From: Gonapodya sp. JEL0774
Lineage: Eukaryota; Monoblepharomycota; Monoblepharidomycetes; Monoblepharidales; Gonapodyaceae
Assembly: GCA_027604505.1 (NCBI GenBank)
Contig: JADIIX010000110.1
Location: 1 to 64,000 of the forward strand
DNA length: 64,000 nt
Direction: 5' to 3'
Shown: positions 11,630 through 24,450 of the stretch, piece after piece
Layout: every line of letters starts with the position of its first letter
How positions within the stretch are numbered: position 1 is the first letter of the stretch
The notes under the pieces: model-generated
The model's input: the letters and a program-made list of their open reading frames with translations, nothing else
What the model was told of the DNA's origin: nothing
Database searches by the model: none
Translations under genes and position numbers: made by a program

Positions 11630-12160
11630 GATGGCGGAGATGACGGTGGTTTTTGGCAGAATCGAGGTCAGACACGCAAGAATCAATCCGGTTCTCGCCG
11701 TTCTCCCTGCAGGCTGTGGTCGCCGATCTCTGCCATAAGCTTGGGCGCTACAAGATTCCCGGTCAAATCGAGAAGCTAACCGGTTCTTGGACTCCGCGCG
11801 GCATAATGTCCATAGCACTCCTAGATCCTGCCGCGTGGAGAGTGGTTTGGACATCATGCCCCGCTTACCCGCTTCAATAGTACATCTAAGATTTACGAGC
11901 TGCTCACACGACTGATGATTTCATAGAAAGTGGCTTTTTGTTCATCGATTCTCCTCATCAGCCTCTCAGGTACAATGAAAACTTGCTACTTGTCTCGTTC
12001 TTCTTTGCTTTGTCCTTTGCTCCTTCAGCCAAGGGGAATTTCAACACTTGCGAGAATATGCTTTGCCATTACCCACAGAGAATGGCTTAAGAGGAGAACT
12101 TCCTTGGACAGCGTGCCACGCTACACATTTACAATAAGATGGAGAGATTACGGTGTATAG
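11630..12160 (+). CDS. Unrecognised small multi-exon gene (candidate)
   Basis: A plausible first exon begins MAEMTVVFGRIE at 11630. A 46-nt GT-AG intron leads in frame to AVVADLCHKLGRYKIPGQ and a following EKLTGSWTPRG. Further downstream, after an AG near 11928, a frame gives KWLFVHRFSSSASQ, and a 57-nt GT-AG intron then leads to more open frame ending at 12160. I do not recognise the product. The short length and a hydrophobic option in one frame suggest a small mitochondrial or membrane protein, but this is guesswork. It lies head-to-head with PSF1 about 100 bp away, consistent with a shared promoter. Exon choice is uncertain. Confidence 0.3.
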
Positions 12161-12493
12161 TTACGGTATGGGGCTGGACATCACACTGCTTTGTAGTGTT
12201 CACGAAATAAAGAAGTGAAATGCAATGAAACAGAAAATAGCAAACAAACGAATGTGACAACATTGGTGGCTGTTTATAGGTTACAGGAGTAATACGTCAA
12301 ATGCGTCCCTCTTTCCTATTCAAAACGGGTTATTTCTGTGCATCACAATATCCAACGTTGAACAGTGGGTGATGATATCAAAAGTCTGTTCGTAGTTCGT
12401 CAAGTTACAATTTTTCATTTCATGCTGCTTTGCAAACCTATCGTACCACATAGTAGGAAATAGCAATCGCAATTAGAACAACAACCAAGGAGA
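12161..12493. other. AT-rich intergenic sequence
   Basis: Lies between the small plus-strand gene and the stop of the minus-strand FKBP gene. It contains poly-A-like and AATAAA-like words and probably 3' UTRs. No coding or RNA gene is evident. Confidence 0.6.
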
Positions 12494-15023
12494 TTACCAA
12501 TCCCCACTGCCAAAACGACCAAAAACTTTTCGGCTAGAAAACACCGTGGTTATGAAACGTGATACGTCGAGCTCGATGTCGTCTACAGACTCTCTCACCT
12601 GCGCAACCTCGGTAACTCTCGGAGGCGATGTTTTTGTCAAGGTGCCATCGGACTCTTTCTTTGAATTGAACATGTTCCGGTAAACAGTTTTCTCCTTCTT
12701 TTCCGCAATACGTTGCCTCTTCTGGATTTCCGTCATGAGGGAGCCGAGCTCCTTTTCAAACTTGGCTCCAGTTTTCACATCTTCATCAATGGCCTTTTGG
12801 AGAGCCTCTTGCGAATCATCCAGATTTTTCAAATAGAAGAGAGCCTGGGCACGACGGTAGAGACCTTTGACGTTCATCGGTGCCAATTCTAGTACCTTGT
12901 CGGCTTGCTCCAGGACCTCATCCCACATCCCCTCTCGCGCAAACCAATTTGTCAAATTAAGGTGCAACGTTACTCTGAAGGCATCTTCACGGTCCTTCCC
13001 CCCATCGGGATACGTTGGCATATGCTGGAAAAAGTCCATTGCAGCCACCCATTTCTTCCCCGCCCATCTATATCGCCCGGCCTTCCACAGATCGTTGCCC
13101 CACGACTTGAGTCGCTCAGCCTTGGAAAGGCGCTCGTCAGATGATAACTCTTTGATGTCTTTCCCTCTCACGAAGTCAATAAGCTGCAATTCGATTTCCA
13201 ACTCGTCGGACTCCCTAGCGTTCCACTCAAACTTCTGCAAGCCGGCCATTGTAAAGCCATACGAAGGCGAGGCAGTCACCAGAACTTTAGAACTCTTAAG
13301 CATTTGAGGGAGCACAAAACTGTCTAGGGATTCGGGAAGAAGGCCTGATCCTAAGTCGTACTCAAAAGGATCGCCAACTGAGCCAATGGAAAGCTGCGGG
13401 GTGGATGGGTTGGAAACGGATTTGATGCTCGCAACTATCCGTAAAGTCTCTCCGTCTCGTGGCATTTGCCAACCAGTTCCTTGCTCCAGAATCTTTTTGC
13501 GGATCTGAATGACAAATATCGGTGATCACATAGCATCCAAAATTGGCACAGTGCTTCGATTCGCACCATACAATACCTTACCGCCCTCAATTTCAACCAC
13601 TTCAAAAGCGGATACCAGCTCCACATCGTACACACAAGCCTCATTTGCATCGACGGGTACCCCAAGCTTTCCTTGTGCCAACTCCAAAGGAACATCATAT
13701 CTTCCTGCCTCTGATGTTCGGAGTTTCCTTACTGCTGCGGATAGGAATGGTGGTAGATGGGGTGGGTTGGTGTACGCGTCGAAATCCACAGCTCGCGGCA
13801 GAGTGAACACAAAGAGTTCAGAATTCGACGGGAGAGAATGAGCCGAGGATGAGTCGAAGGGAATTGTGGAGCTCTTTAGTCTGGCCTGATATTTCACTAA
13901 ATAAAAACGGCAAATGTAGTGACAACATCGTTCCCCGTGGTTTGAGCCGCCTCTCAAGAAACCCACCGGTGCATTCCCACCCATCTTTTGGCTGCTTTTG
14001 ATTCTTTAAATCTGCGGCCTCTCTTGTTTTCAGAAAGCGCACCCTATTTTCGCGATCTAGTGACGAGGCGGATCTCCAATCTGAGTGCATGTGAATTGAA
14101 TATGGGATCTATCTTTGGCAGCGAAGTTCACGACAAATCACCTCACCTAAAAGCTCAATTTCAAATTCAACCGTGGCATTGCGTGGGACGGTGGGAGGCA
14201 TGCCTTCTTCGCCATAGGCAAAGTCCGGTGATAGAGTCATGAGGCACCGTTCTTTCTTTTTCATCGAGCGCACTGCGATATTCCACCCATTAATTACAGT
14301 AGCTGCTAGTAGAGATGCATCAATCGGGATGATAGGGATAAAAGAGAGTGATGATCACGAGAACGAACCTCGTCCAACAATAAAGTTGTAGGGGACGTTC
14401 CTGTCCACATGCCGGTCAAACTCCTTTTTCGAATTCACCAATCGTCCAACAAATGTTATGGCAACCTCGTCACCTTGCTCAGGGAACTGCCAACCGATCC
14501 CCCGCCGTAGAAGTTTCTTTCTGACACCCTTGACAAGTTCGAGCTCCTCGCCTTCTTCTAGCACAGGATCCATTGGTGGAAGTTCACTTTCCATCTCCTG
14601 TTCCGAAACCGCTGGGGGTTCCGGATCGGACGGCGAGATTTCGGGTTCTTGGGGTGCCCCGACATTTGCAACATGGTTCATGGTCTTCATGGCGTCCTGC
14701 TGCTTCAAGGCCTTTACAGCAGCTTCCTCCGCTTCGTACTCCTTGATTTCCTTATTAATGTCATCAACTGTTACGGTTTGGTCTGGTGAGGATCACTTCG
14801 GCATCATCAAATTCAAATCAGGAACGCATACCACGCTCCTGGAGTGATCGAAAATGAGATTTTCATTGAGTTTCGAATGATGATGAGTGACTTCGCGGTT
14901 ACCCCTGACTCAGTCAGAATCACGATTCTGTCTACTCACGACGTTCTTAGTCCACGGTTTCTTGCGGGCCTGCTCTGGGATTTCACCACTTGGAAGCGAA
15001 CTTTGGTTCGTAGGAACCGGCAT
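12494..15023 (-). CDS. FKBP-type peptidyl-prolyl isomerase with TPR domain (FKBP51/52-like)
   Basis: Large immunophilin, a predicted Hsp90/Hsp70 co-chaperone. In protein order: an optional first exon (MPVPTNQSSLPSGE, 15023 down to a GTGAGT donor at 14939) and acidic, coiled VDDINKEIKEYEAEEAA. FKBP domain 1 follows (GVRKKLLRRGIGWQFPEQGDEV...FIVGRG, then SPDFAYGEEGMPPTVPRNAT). A second, more divergent FKBP-like unit has IRKKILEQGTGWQMPRDGE. Three TPR-type helices end the protein (LKSWGNDLWKAGRYRWAGKK, HLNLTNWFAREGMWDEV, VKGLYRRAQALFYLKN). The FAYGEEGMPP strand is the canonical FKBP active-site loop. The C-terminus ends FGRFGSGDW with no visible membrane anchor. The join of the first exon to VDDINKEI does not keep frame cleanly, so the 5' end may be wrong. 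It runs in the same direction as malic enzyme upstream. Confidence 0.82.
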
Positions 15024-15310
15024 CGCACTGAGCCGGGGCGAATGGCGGGAGGAGGGGTTTCTGAAACCTTCAACTAAGGGTTCCAAGTCAGGAAGCACCA
15101 GACTTCTCAATCAGGACTGCCGGCTTTGAATGTCTAACACCGGGCTCGCAATACTAAGATTCTTGTCGCTAGTAATCTATACGCAACTCTTAGACAGGTA
15201 TCCCGCTAAGAATTGATTCTATTAATTGAGTAAAGATAAAATACGTGGAATACAACAGCAAGCAGAATGAACACCAATCAGAGGTCCATAATCTAGCGAT
15301 GTACTGTTTA

Positions 15311-18079
15311 TCAACGAATCAAGCTTGTCTCCGGGAAGACCATTCCATCCTCATCAACGGCTGAAAGCGAAAGGCAGTTAGACGTTAGTTGATCTACACG
15401 ACAGACGACTGGGCATTTCCACTTACCTTGAGGGTTGTACATTCGTGCCGTAATGTACCTGGGAGTAGGTGTGACCCACGTGAGTTGGGAGGGGAGGGTG
15501 CAAAGAGGACGTCGAAAGGAGCAACATAAGAAGGCCGAAACGTGGTACCTACACCAGCAATTTCTCTTCCTGTCCTCGTGCAACCATGTCATTCACGACA
15601 CGACTGCGGGAGAGTCCGCTGAGGACGGCTTCGCGTGCGACGTCTCTTGCGACCATGGCGCTGATCTCCCGGATGCGTTCGACACGAGGGCTAACGATTG
15701 TCTAGTGAGTCAAGAGAAAAGCAGGAAAATGAAAGATGTCACGTACAATAACAAATTTTCAGATAATTCATTAGGTGTTAAATGTGTTGCAAGACTATTC
15801 GCCGCAGTATAAATCTGAAGGGGAGGAAAGATCGAATCTGTTCTCGCTCAAAGGGATCGATCATCTCTCTTACAAGATCATCAGTGATGTGCGCACATTT
15901 GGAGAGCACGGCACCGAGGCCAAGACCAGGGAATATGAACACTGAAAAAGGTTCGAGAGGTCGCCGAGGTGAATCAAACGCAACTGTCATTCCGTGAGAT
16001 GTCGGCGCCACTCACTATTGTTCCCCTGCCCCGGTGACGTCTTCTTATTAGTCACTGGGTCTATATAGTCGGGGAATGCAGTCCCCGAGGCGAATAGAAC
16101 GCGATTGTCAGAATGTTCCATAGCCTCCGCAAAGGTGCACTCGCAATTGGATATCGGATTGGACAGAGGCATGATAATCGGTCGCTTATTCAGCGTGGCC
16201 ATCTTCCGGATGATGTCAGGTGTGAATAGTCCCTTGATCGTCGAGAAGCCGATCAAGACCGTCGGTTTTGCCCAGTCGAGCACTTCGTCGAGGGTTTTAA
16301 ACTGCTCCCCGTCATTGTCCGAACGGGCAAGGGACTGCGCTTGTTCGCCCAAGCGCTGGAAGTCGCTCCTGTCCTGCGTAAGGAGTCCGTTAATATCCAT
16401 CATGTAGAAGTGCGCGCCTGCATCTTGAACGTTGATCCCGAGATTTCGCTGGAAGTGCATCCGTAAAGTGCTTGCGACACCGACACCTGCAGCACCAGCG
16501 CCCACGAACAAGAGACGATGGTCTTCGAGAGGTACTCCCGAAAGTTGAATTGCTCGAATCACTCCTGCCATGACGACGGCCCCAGTACCTTGAATGTCGT
16601 CGTTAAAATGGAGACTGAGAAAGAGAGAAAGGAGGAGAGAAAAGGAGAAATAGGGATAGCAGGATACGAGGAGAGATATCAACGAACTGGAGGGGGGGGG
16701 GGGGGGGGGGGGGGGCTACAACCACACCAAAACACGACATTTAGTNNNNNNNNNNGTAAACACAAGAACTCACAATTTATGGCGATAACGATTCAAGCAA
16801 CCCCAAGCTCTGTCCGATCTGAAATCTTCGAATTGAACGAGCGACGTGGGCCACTTGTCCGTCAGCTCCTCCATGAATTCGTCCATGAAGGAGTACCAGT
16901 CGACATCGTCGGGTCGCTTTTGTTTGAGACCGACGTAGTGAGGAGCGTTACGAACGGCGTCGTTGTCGCAACCCAAGTCGATCAAGATGGGGAGGGTATT
17001 TTCCGGGAAGAAACCTCCAGCTCCGACGTAAAGAGCGCACTTTCCAACTGGTATGAAGAGCAAAAAGCTTTATGTGGCGGTGTCCATGGGAGGAACAGGG
17101 TGGGAACACTCACCGGGGATAGGCATTCCATTTGCGCCCAAATCACCCAGCCCCAGCACACGCGAACCGTCAGTAACAACGACCAGATCAGGATTTGGCA
17201 TCGGCCAATTATCGAGGACTTTTCGGATTTTTCCTCGATCTTCCCAACTTATAAACAGGCCCTCTACAAGTCCCGACCGATATGTGCGACTATAATAGAG
17301 GCAAGCTTCTCCCACGGTCGGTGTATAAATGAGTGGCACGATTTCCTTGCTGTACTTGACGAGACATCGATAGAACAAGGAAGAGTCGGAGTATCTGGCA
17401 AAATCGATTAGTGAGATGACTATCCTTCCCCAGGTCGCAAGAACACGTACTTCATATGGCGAAGGAACAGGTTTTTCTCCCAGGCAGAGTCCTTTGAGCG
17501 CAGCTCGGTCATTAAGCGATCCTCCTGCTCTCTTTGATCTTCAACAATAGGGGGCATCAGACCACGAAGATTGAGACGATCGCGAGCTTCTTTACTGAAC
17601 AGGGTTCCACGGTTTTGGTGGGGGTCTCGAATTGTGGTATAGTTTTCTGAAAAAGGGGAATTATTTGTCGGACCGAGGACTGCATACCTCGAAGATGGAT
17701 CACTCACCAGGAAGCTGGCGGTCAACAAAGTGATTGAATCTTGTTAGAGCGGCTTCGTAGCCATTCCTCGCTGTTTGCGTGCTCCTCGGGCCATAATGAA
17801 TAGAGTTCGTTCCCATTCTGCCTGCCCCTCCGTCGTGATACTGGACAACGGGATGCGCGCGGTCACCAAACGATCGTTTGGCTACATGGATGCGAATTTC
17901 TCGAGAGTCCCTGGTACTGAGTGAGCCGATCACAGATGATGAAAAGAAAAGATTGAGAAGCGGACCCTGAATGGGTGAAACTGAGGGGACATCCTCACCC
18001 AGTTACCGGAAGGTTGGCGACGATCGCTCGCGTAGTGCCTCGCACAATCGCATCTGAGCGCCGCACATGCAGAACACAT
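15311..18079 (-). CDS. Malic enzyme (NAD(P)-dependent, probably mitochondrial)
   Basis: Oxidative decarboxylation of malate to pyruvate with reduction of NAD(P). In order: a possible leader from MCSACAALRCDCARHYAS (18079); RGTLFSKEARDRLNLRGLMPP; LVKYSKEIVPLIYTPTVGEAC; the nucleotide signature VVVTDGSRVLGLGDLGANGM; GAGGFFPENTLPILIDLG; KWPTSLVQFEDF; FNDDIQGTGAV; the NAD-domain VGAGAAGVGVAS; IIMPLSNPISNCECTFAEA; FIFPGLGLGAVLSK; ARDVAREAVLSGLS; and a last pair of exons with YITARMYNPQ ending at a stop at 15311. All catalytic neighbourhoods are present. The 10-N gap at 16746 falls inside the intron between RYRHKL and FNDDIQ. The join of the first exon to STRDSREIR was not resolved, so the start is tentative. 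Confidence 0.88.
16690..16755. other. Poly-G tract and 10-N assembly gap inside malic enzyme intron
   Basis: A run of about two dozen G is followed within 40 bases by a ten-base N block (16746-16755). The flanking exons splice logically across it, so little or no coding sequence is likely to be missing. Confidence 0.9.
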
Positions 18080-18497
18080 AGCATCTCCATATGTTATTGT
18101 TTGTGATGGGAGGGCCGGCTGAGGGGAAGAGTTGTCCCGGAGGTTTTTGGTTGGAACCCCAAAAGAGGGGCTGCCGAGGAAACTCTCGGCCACTTTCCCT
18201 CGCAGGGGTTTGACGAGACTTGCAGCTTTTTTTATAAATGGAATCGACACACGAATTTATACGAGCCACTGCGCTGAAACAAATTCCCCGGTGGAGGAGT
18301 CACTACATGCACTTTGCTCACTACAGGGCCCATTGCATAATTGACAAAATACATCAATTGTGTCGGTGTGATTGTGAACCAGGAATAGTCAGTATGTGTT
18401 TGTTGTTTGTTGGCTCGAACTGATCGCTGTGGTCACAGCCCCGAGATATGGCTCCCGAAAACAGCTTGCTCTCACTCCCCCCATCTCTCTCGCCAGA
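18080..18497. promoter_or_regulatory. Divergent intergenic region, malic enzyme / OCRL-like gene
   Basis: About 420 bp between the tentative malic enzyme start and the OCRL-like start. It has no coherent ORF except leftward continuation of the malic enzyme frame to 18250, which begins at GTG codons. It probably holds both promoters. No specific site is recognised. Confidence 0.45.
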
Positions 18498-21400
18498 ATG
18501 GATGCCATTTTGAGCACTGTGGACCCTCGCCATCGATATTCTTTACCAATCGAATTCGTCACCGCAACCTTCAATCGTGTTTCTCCAACCTCGGACTCTT
18601 CTGCTCTGCCCAAAACAGCCAACGTCATCTTTTCCATTGTGTATGGCGAAGACAAACGTGGCCAAGATGAAGCAGCGTATGTTTCTCACTGTAGCTCTTT
18701 CCTCCTCCCTCCACCGGTCACCTTAAATTCGTTGAAAGGATCTTTTTATGGCGCCGGCGGCGACTGAGAGGAGCAAACACATTCCATTTGCTGATGGTTT
18801 TGCCACTTCAAAGTGGAATGCAATTGGAGTCCTCAGGAAAGCTACGGGTCTCCTTCAAAAGTGCGGAAATCCGAACGGAGCTTGAATTCCCGCCAAACGC
18901 ACCAACAGGAACAGTTGAAGAAATTCGGCGTCTCGTGCATGTCGCTCGATACTTTCCCAAACCTTCCACTGGATTCACATTTCTGTGGACGTCTTTCTAT
19001 CTTACCTCCCCTTACCTCGATGGCCCATCTGAGCCTGTGTCTGCGGGAATCTCGGTGAACCCATTCATTGAACAGTATTTTCCGGTGCCGCAAATCCATC
19101 ACAAACTCGTCAAAGACGTCTACACTTCTCACATTCTTCGACGAGAAGAGCCCCGTTTCCTCACTCTGAGTGAACCCCGCATTCTGTGGGTTGGAACATA
19201 CAACGTCGGAGGGGTTCTCCCGGCGGAGGATCTTTCCCCGTGGCTGGATGTTGATTCTGACGCCGATGAACCGGCAATCTATGTGATTGGGCTCCAGGAA
19301 ATGGACCTGTCCACCGAAGCATACCTCTTCACAGACGCTGGTGCACGAGAAGAAGCGTGGTGTCAGCGGATAGAGGCGGCTCTCGGGAAGAGGAAGGCTT
19401 CTTACACCAAAATTGCTTCGAAACAACTCGTCGGACTTCTCATCGTTGTCTACGCGCAAAAAGCTGATTCCAACTCCATCTCCGATGTCAGTACCTCGTC
19501 GGTCGGAGTCGGGTTCCTCCGCATGGGGAACAAAGGTGCCACCGCGGTGCGCTTTCGTTGGCACGACTCGTACGTAACTGTCGTCAACTGCCACCTGGCA
19601 GCGGACACGTCGGCATTAGAACGCAGAAATCAGGACTTTCAAGAGCTTATACGGAAAGTCACTTTTGAACACAATACTATTGGGTCGAAGTTTGGTGAGA
19701 AGGAGGAAGTGAATAGGAGAGGGGACAAGGATCATTGTATTCAACTGCTTCCTTTCTTTCCATGCGTGCAGGCAACGCCCATTACAATCCATCCAACACA
19801 CTTGTTTCAACTGTCACGGGAAGCTTTTACGAACAACTACTTGCCACTCACCTGCGATCGGATGCTCCCATTCCAGAAGGTGCCCCTCCCATTCCCGAAT
19901 CTGCGACACTTCTAGGGTACCAACCACGAGCCACAGCCACTGTAATGGACGGAGAGTCAGTTGACACTACGTTGATTCATCGTTTTACTCTCTCATCACC
20001 TTCATTTCACTTCCCCTGAAGCCACCTCATTTTCCTCGGCGATCTCAATTACCGCCTCGCACTTCCTGTTGATAAACCCGCACTCAGCTCGACTATAAAG
20101 AGCATGCTTATCCGCGGTGAGATCCCGCAACTCCTCGAATCGGACCAGCTGAAAACCGAAATCGCAGCGGAAAGGACCTTTGTTGGATTCCACGAGGCTC
20201 AAATCACATTTCCTCCTACGTACAAGTATGACGTCGGAACAACAGAATTCGACTCCAGCGAGAAAAACCGGGCTCCGGCTTGGTGCGATCGGATACTCCA
20301 CTTCGCGCCTGACGCATCCCAATCCACCCTTCCCTCTGCCCCACGGCCCACATTGACACCAGTTCTGTACACTTCAACACCAGAACTTGTGGGAAGCGAC
20401 CACAAACCTGTTAAGTGCGTGTTCGAGGTCCGATGTCGACGGATAGAAGAACAGCGGTTTGGGGAGGTTGTTCAGGAAGCTGCAAGGGACTTGGATAAGT
20501 GAGTTTTGGGAACGCGTCCCCTTGCTTCCCGAGAAGCACACATCATAAACCGAGATTGACTTGATGTGAAGGTTCGAAAACGAAGCAGTCCCTGCTCTCT
20601 CGCTTTCCACCAACTCACTCGACCTTGGCGTTGTCTCCTATGGTATGCCCGTCACGCGAACCCTCACCATAGCAAACACAGGTCTTGTTGCCGCGAAATT
20701 CCACTTTGCTCCTCCGACACCGGACTCGTCATTTGTAAGCCCACCTTGGTTGTGGCCATGCCCAGCAGGAGGTGCTCTCCTCCCCGGCGAGTCGGTTACA
20801 GTCCGTGTCACGGCATTGGTCGCAGGCAACGATGCGGGTAACATGACAATGGGCAAAGCTGCACTGGACGAAATTTTGGTGGTGAGGTGTGAGGACGCTC
20901 GGGACGCTTTTGTGGCGGTTCACGGAGAATGGCAATCCTCGTGTTTTGGACTCCCTTTGCGGGTTCTGTGCGCCCTGCCTGAGCCGGCGAGGTCGTTAGG
21001 AGTAGAGCGTGTGAAGAAGGTGGCCGAGGAGTCCAACAAGCCAGAAAGTAAGAGTGGGGCGAATTTTCCGAGAGAGATGTGGCGGCTGGTGGACTTCATT
21101 TTTCGATACAGGGGGGAGTGTGAAAGCGTATTTCTTAAAGGTGGAGATTCAGGATTAATGAAACACTTCAGAGATTGTTTGGATACTGGCGAGGAGTTTG
21201 ACGTGGTGAGATTATTTGGCGTGGAGGGGGAAGGCGGTGATGGGGAAGATCAAGGAGCTCCAGAGGGAGATCACACCACTTCGGAGTCTGCCTCCCGATC
21301 ATCCACCGCTTCTGACACCACTACAACCGCCGAGAACGTTTCCAGAGTACCTCCCAGCCGTCCACGCAGCTCCTCCCTAGCAGCTCTACGCCGTGACCTC

Positions 21401-22023
21401 GCCGTCCACTCCTCCGCTCAAACCCTTCTCATGATGCTCGACGCTTTTCCCGGTGGCTTGGTACCCCAGGAATATTTTGCAGCATGCGTGCGTGAGGGAG
21501 GTCGGTTGCTAGCGGTTAATCAGGCCGGGATTCAGGGACTTGGGAGTGAGGCCAGAGAGGTGGATGTGATGGAGAGCGGTGTGGGTGAGACGTGGTACAA
21601 TGTGAGTTTATTTTCGCGCGCATTCGGTTGTTTTGGGATGCAAGGTCGTCGTGCTTATGAGATAACTTGGTTTCCCTTGTAACCGCCAATCCAATGTCGA
21701 ACCCAACTTAGGTCTGGGTCAATCTCTGCACGCTGATACGCGATGTGGCAGAAGATGGAATCAATAGGGGTAATGCTGCAGCTGTTGATGAACTGGGTAT
21801 GTTGACTATGCCGCTTTTTGAGTCTTCCTGTTCCGTCTGACCAACCAAACCCCCCCCCTCTCCCCCTCGCCACCCCCATCTCCGGCCCGGCCCATGCTCT
21901 GATATCGTACCAGCATGTGTGTTTGCACCCATACTGCTTCGGCCACCTTCGACTGCAACGGTCGATGACGTCGGTCAACAATGGCGACGTGCATTTTTTG
22001 CAAAGCAATTTCGCAGCACATAA
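18498..22023 (+). CDS. OCRL/INPP5B-like type II inositol polyphosphate 5-phosphatase (PH, 5-ptase, ASH, RhoGAP)
   Basis: Predicted PI(4,5)P2 5-phosphatase of endosomal/Golgi/ciliary membranes. N-terminal PH-like region from MDAILSTVDPRHRYSLP, spliced 18676 to about 18770 into the frame with NTFHLLMVLPLQSGM. Catalytic domain: RILWVGTYNVGGV, IYVIGLQEMDLS, GFLRMGNKGATAVRF, VVNCHLAADT, LIFLGDLNYRL, FPPTYKYDVGTTEFDSSEK, RAPAWCDRIL and ELVGSDHKPVKC. Both 5-phosphatase signatures (GDLNYR, PAWCDRIL) are intact. Then an ASH domain (LDLGVVSYGMPVTRTLTI) and a RhoGAP-like domain (FPREMWRLVDFIFRYRGECE, LLMMLDAFPGGLVPQEYF), with a last exon CVFAPILLRPPSTAT ending at 22023. An Arg finger is not evident in the GAP part, as in human OCRL. 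Introns are phase-checked at 19696 to about 19773, 19954 to about 20021, and 20502-20571. Confidence 0.9.
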
Positions 22024-22298
22024 ATTTTAGTACTACTTTATTCGATTTATTTTCTGAGTGATGGAAGAAAAAGGATGTAGTGAAAAGGGACAAAGCGCTG
22101 CGGGTCGCGGCAGGGTTAGTGCCTCGAGGCCATGAAGATCGTGTGTAGCACGCAACATCCAAACACTCTCCAGTGAACTCAGTGTGGCCGTCGGCCATTC
22201 CAGTTGACAGTTTTGACGCTTGAGACGCTGGAGACGCTTTGTGGCGAGGGGTACCGGAAGCGTGACCCGAGTGAAAGCCGGCAAGATACACACACAAC
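22024..22298. other. Intergenic sequence
   Basis: Short region between the OCRL-like stop and the coiled-coil gene start. Contains AATAAA-like A-rich sequence just after 22020 and no recognised feature. It should include the promoter of the downstream gene. Confidence 0.5.
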
Positions 22299-24398
22299 AT
22301 GTCCTTCCTTTTTCGTCGCGCGCAACCGACTGCGGAGAACCCTTTCCTGGACGCACATGGTCACTCCGCTCCTGTCCAACAACTTCATTCCGCAAACTCA
22401 ATGGTCAAGGCGAACCGCGTTTACTCCGCTCCCGTGCCGGCATCAGACTCTCTCAGCGGGCTGACTTTATCGGACCACTCGGACGGCTCAGATGCAGCAA
22501 ATGACTCTTTCTCGCTGCACTCGAACTCCGCCGCAACAATGTCTGCTCAGAAAGAGGACGAGATATTGGAGGAGAACACACTACTGAGACAACAACTTGT
22601 GAGACTGGCAGACCAAGTCGCTGCAGACGAAGAGCGGAAGGAATTTGAGTTTGCTAGAAAGCTCAAAGAGGTCAGTACACGCACTCTTGAAAACGGGAGC
22701 GGAGTCGCCATTGCACTACGGAATTTTGTATTGGAGAAGTCCATGCGAGGCATCGCAATCCCAAGCCATCAACAAGATCTGTCTCCTCAAATTAGGGCGA
22801 AACATTTTCGGGAGACTTGTCGCTCGCGTATGGATGTGCACAACCTCAGTGTTCAAATGAACAACCATGTGAACAATAATTTCATCAAACTCCCGTACTC
22901 ATTCTGTCGGCGGGACCTCTTATTGCGCTGTTCTCAACCCCTTCACTCTTTACCTGACCGTTACTCACCACCTTCCCCGTCACCGACACCAGGTGCAGCT
23001 AGAGTACCAAAAGGACCTCGACGAGCTGAATGCTGCGCACGAGCAGGAGGCATCCGAGTGGCAGAAAGAGGTACGTAGCTCAAGGCGACAGTGGCTGAAG
23101 TTGTGCGATAGTAGTTATTGGAACATGGCCCCGCCTTGATTTGTGGAGGAAAAGCATGACGCCTTGTGATATCAAAAGGAAAGACTCAACATCAATCGCC
23201 TCACTCGTTTGCCCCCGTCAATGTTACCATATGCTTTTGTCTCGCGTACATTTTCCAAATCCCAGATGCACCACCTTCGCGCCGAACTTCAAACCAGTCA
23301 GTCTGAAGTGTCCCGACTATCTGCTCGTGCGGCCCACCTAGCAGACGATCTCGACCAAGCCCGGGAGAGGTGTGGTGTGCTGCAGGGACAAGTGGAGGGG
23401 ATGAGAAGGGTGAGAGATGAAACGGTGAGAGTTGTAGCTCCATTGGAGAGAGTACTCGAATCTCAACCACTGCCCAAAGATTGCCCGGCTGGAAGCGGAA
23501 GCGGAAGATCTTCATTCAAAACTCGCTGACGCACACCGGACGAGAATTCAGGCGCAGGCAGGATTGAAGCAACAAGAAGAGTTAGTGGAGAGCTTGAAGG
23601 TGAGCGGCTGATGGACTGTCTTTATTGTGCGAGGATCCCCCAAATGGGTCGGTCTGGAAGCATGACGGTTCATACCATTGTTGTAGTCGCAGAGATCTAG
23701 CTTTCCGGATTCGATGAGGACAGTCCTGCGAAATGTGAAACTAAACACTGTTCTTTGTTCAGGTCAAGTACGGTGCCGTCTCCTCGCACCTCATTGAGCT
23801 CCGCGAAGATCATAATCGACTACTGCGAATCCTTGAAACCGTTCGCCCAAGTGTCCGCGTCACGGACCACTCCCCCGCCCCAAACCTGTCGCTCGACCGT
23901 CGACGGGCAGGCAGCCCAACTTCATCCCGTGCACCAAGCCCGTCTGACCCGTCCTTTTCGCCAGTTTCCACTGTGTCCTCCTCTGCCGAAAGTTTCTGGT
24001 CCCATCAGCCGAGTGTCTCGAGCAACAGTGCCGCACCCGCATTACCTGCCATTAGTCCGGTAAACACATCAGCTCCTGCATCGCCCTCTCGTCAGCCTGG
24101 CGATATTCGCCGTGCTTACACACTCCGTGTCGCCACTTCGCGGTTGCAGGACCCGTCGCTAGCTGAGCATGGCGTGACTTCCACCTCTGCGGCAGGTGCA
24201 GGCACACTGCACTTAGGTGGGGCCAAGTTGATGCGGAAAGGTTCAGCGAGCATTCCAAGACGGAGGCACTCGCCGGGGAAGGCAGCAATGATGGCGGCGG
24301 CAGATGCAGTGTCACCTGTGGGGCCTTCCCCTGGTCCTATTGGAGGGTCGGCTGGAGAAGGAGATAAGGCGGCGGTTTTAGATGTGGTGCAGCTGTAG
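22299..24398 (+). CDS. Coiled-coil protein with Ser/Pro-rich tail, family unknown
   Basis: Begins MSFLFRRAQPTAENPF. Successive short exons encode heptad-rich helices: EEIL/ENTLLRQQLVRLADQVAADEER; then VQLEYQKDLDELNAAHEQ (from about 22994); MHHLRAELQTSQSEVSRL with AHLADDLDQARERCG; ARLEAEAEDLHSKLADA; and VKYGAVSSHLIELREDHNRL. From about 23850 the last exon is Ser/Pro/Ala-rich low complexity with basic patches (SIPRRRHSPGKAA) to the stop at 24398. A long intron (about 22671-22993) separates the first two exons. The layout suggests a cytoskeletal or vesicle-tether adaptor, but no family is recognised. It converges with the nitrile hydratase gene. Confidence 0.6.
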
Positions 24399-24450
24399 GA
24401 AGAGGGAGCACGTTTCGATTACGTGAGGGGAATATTGGAAGGAGGCGGAG

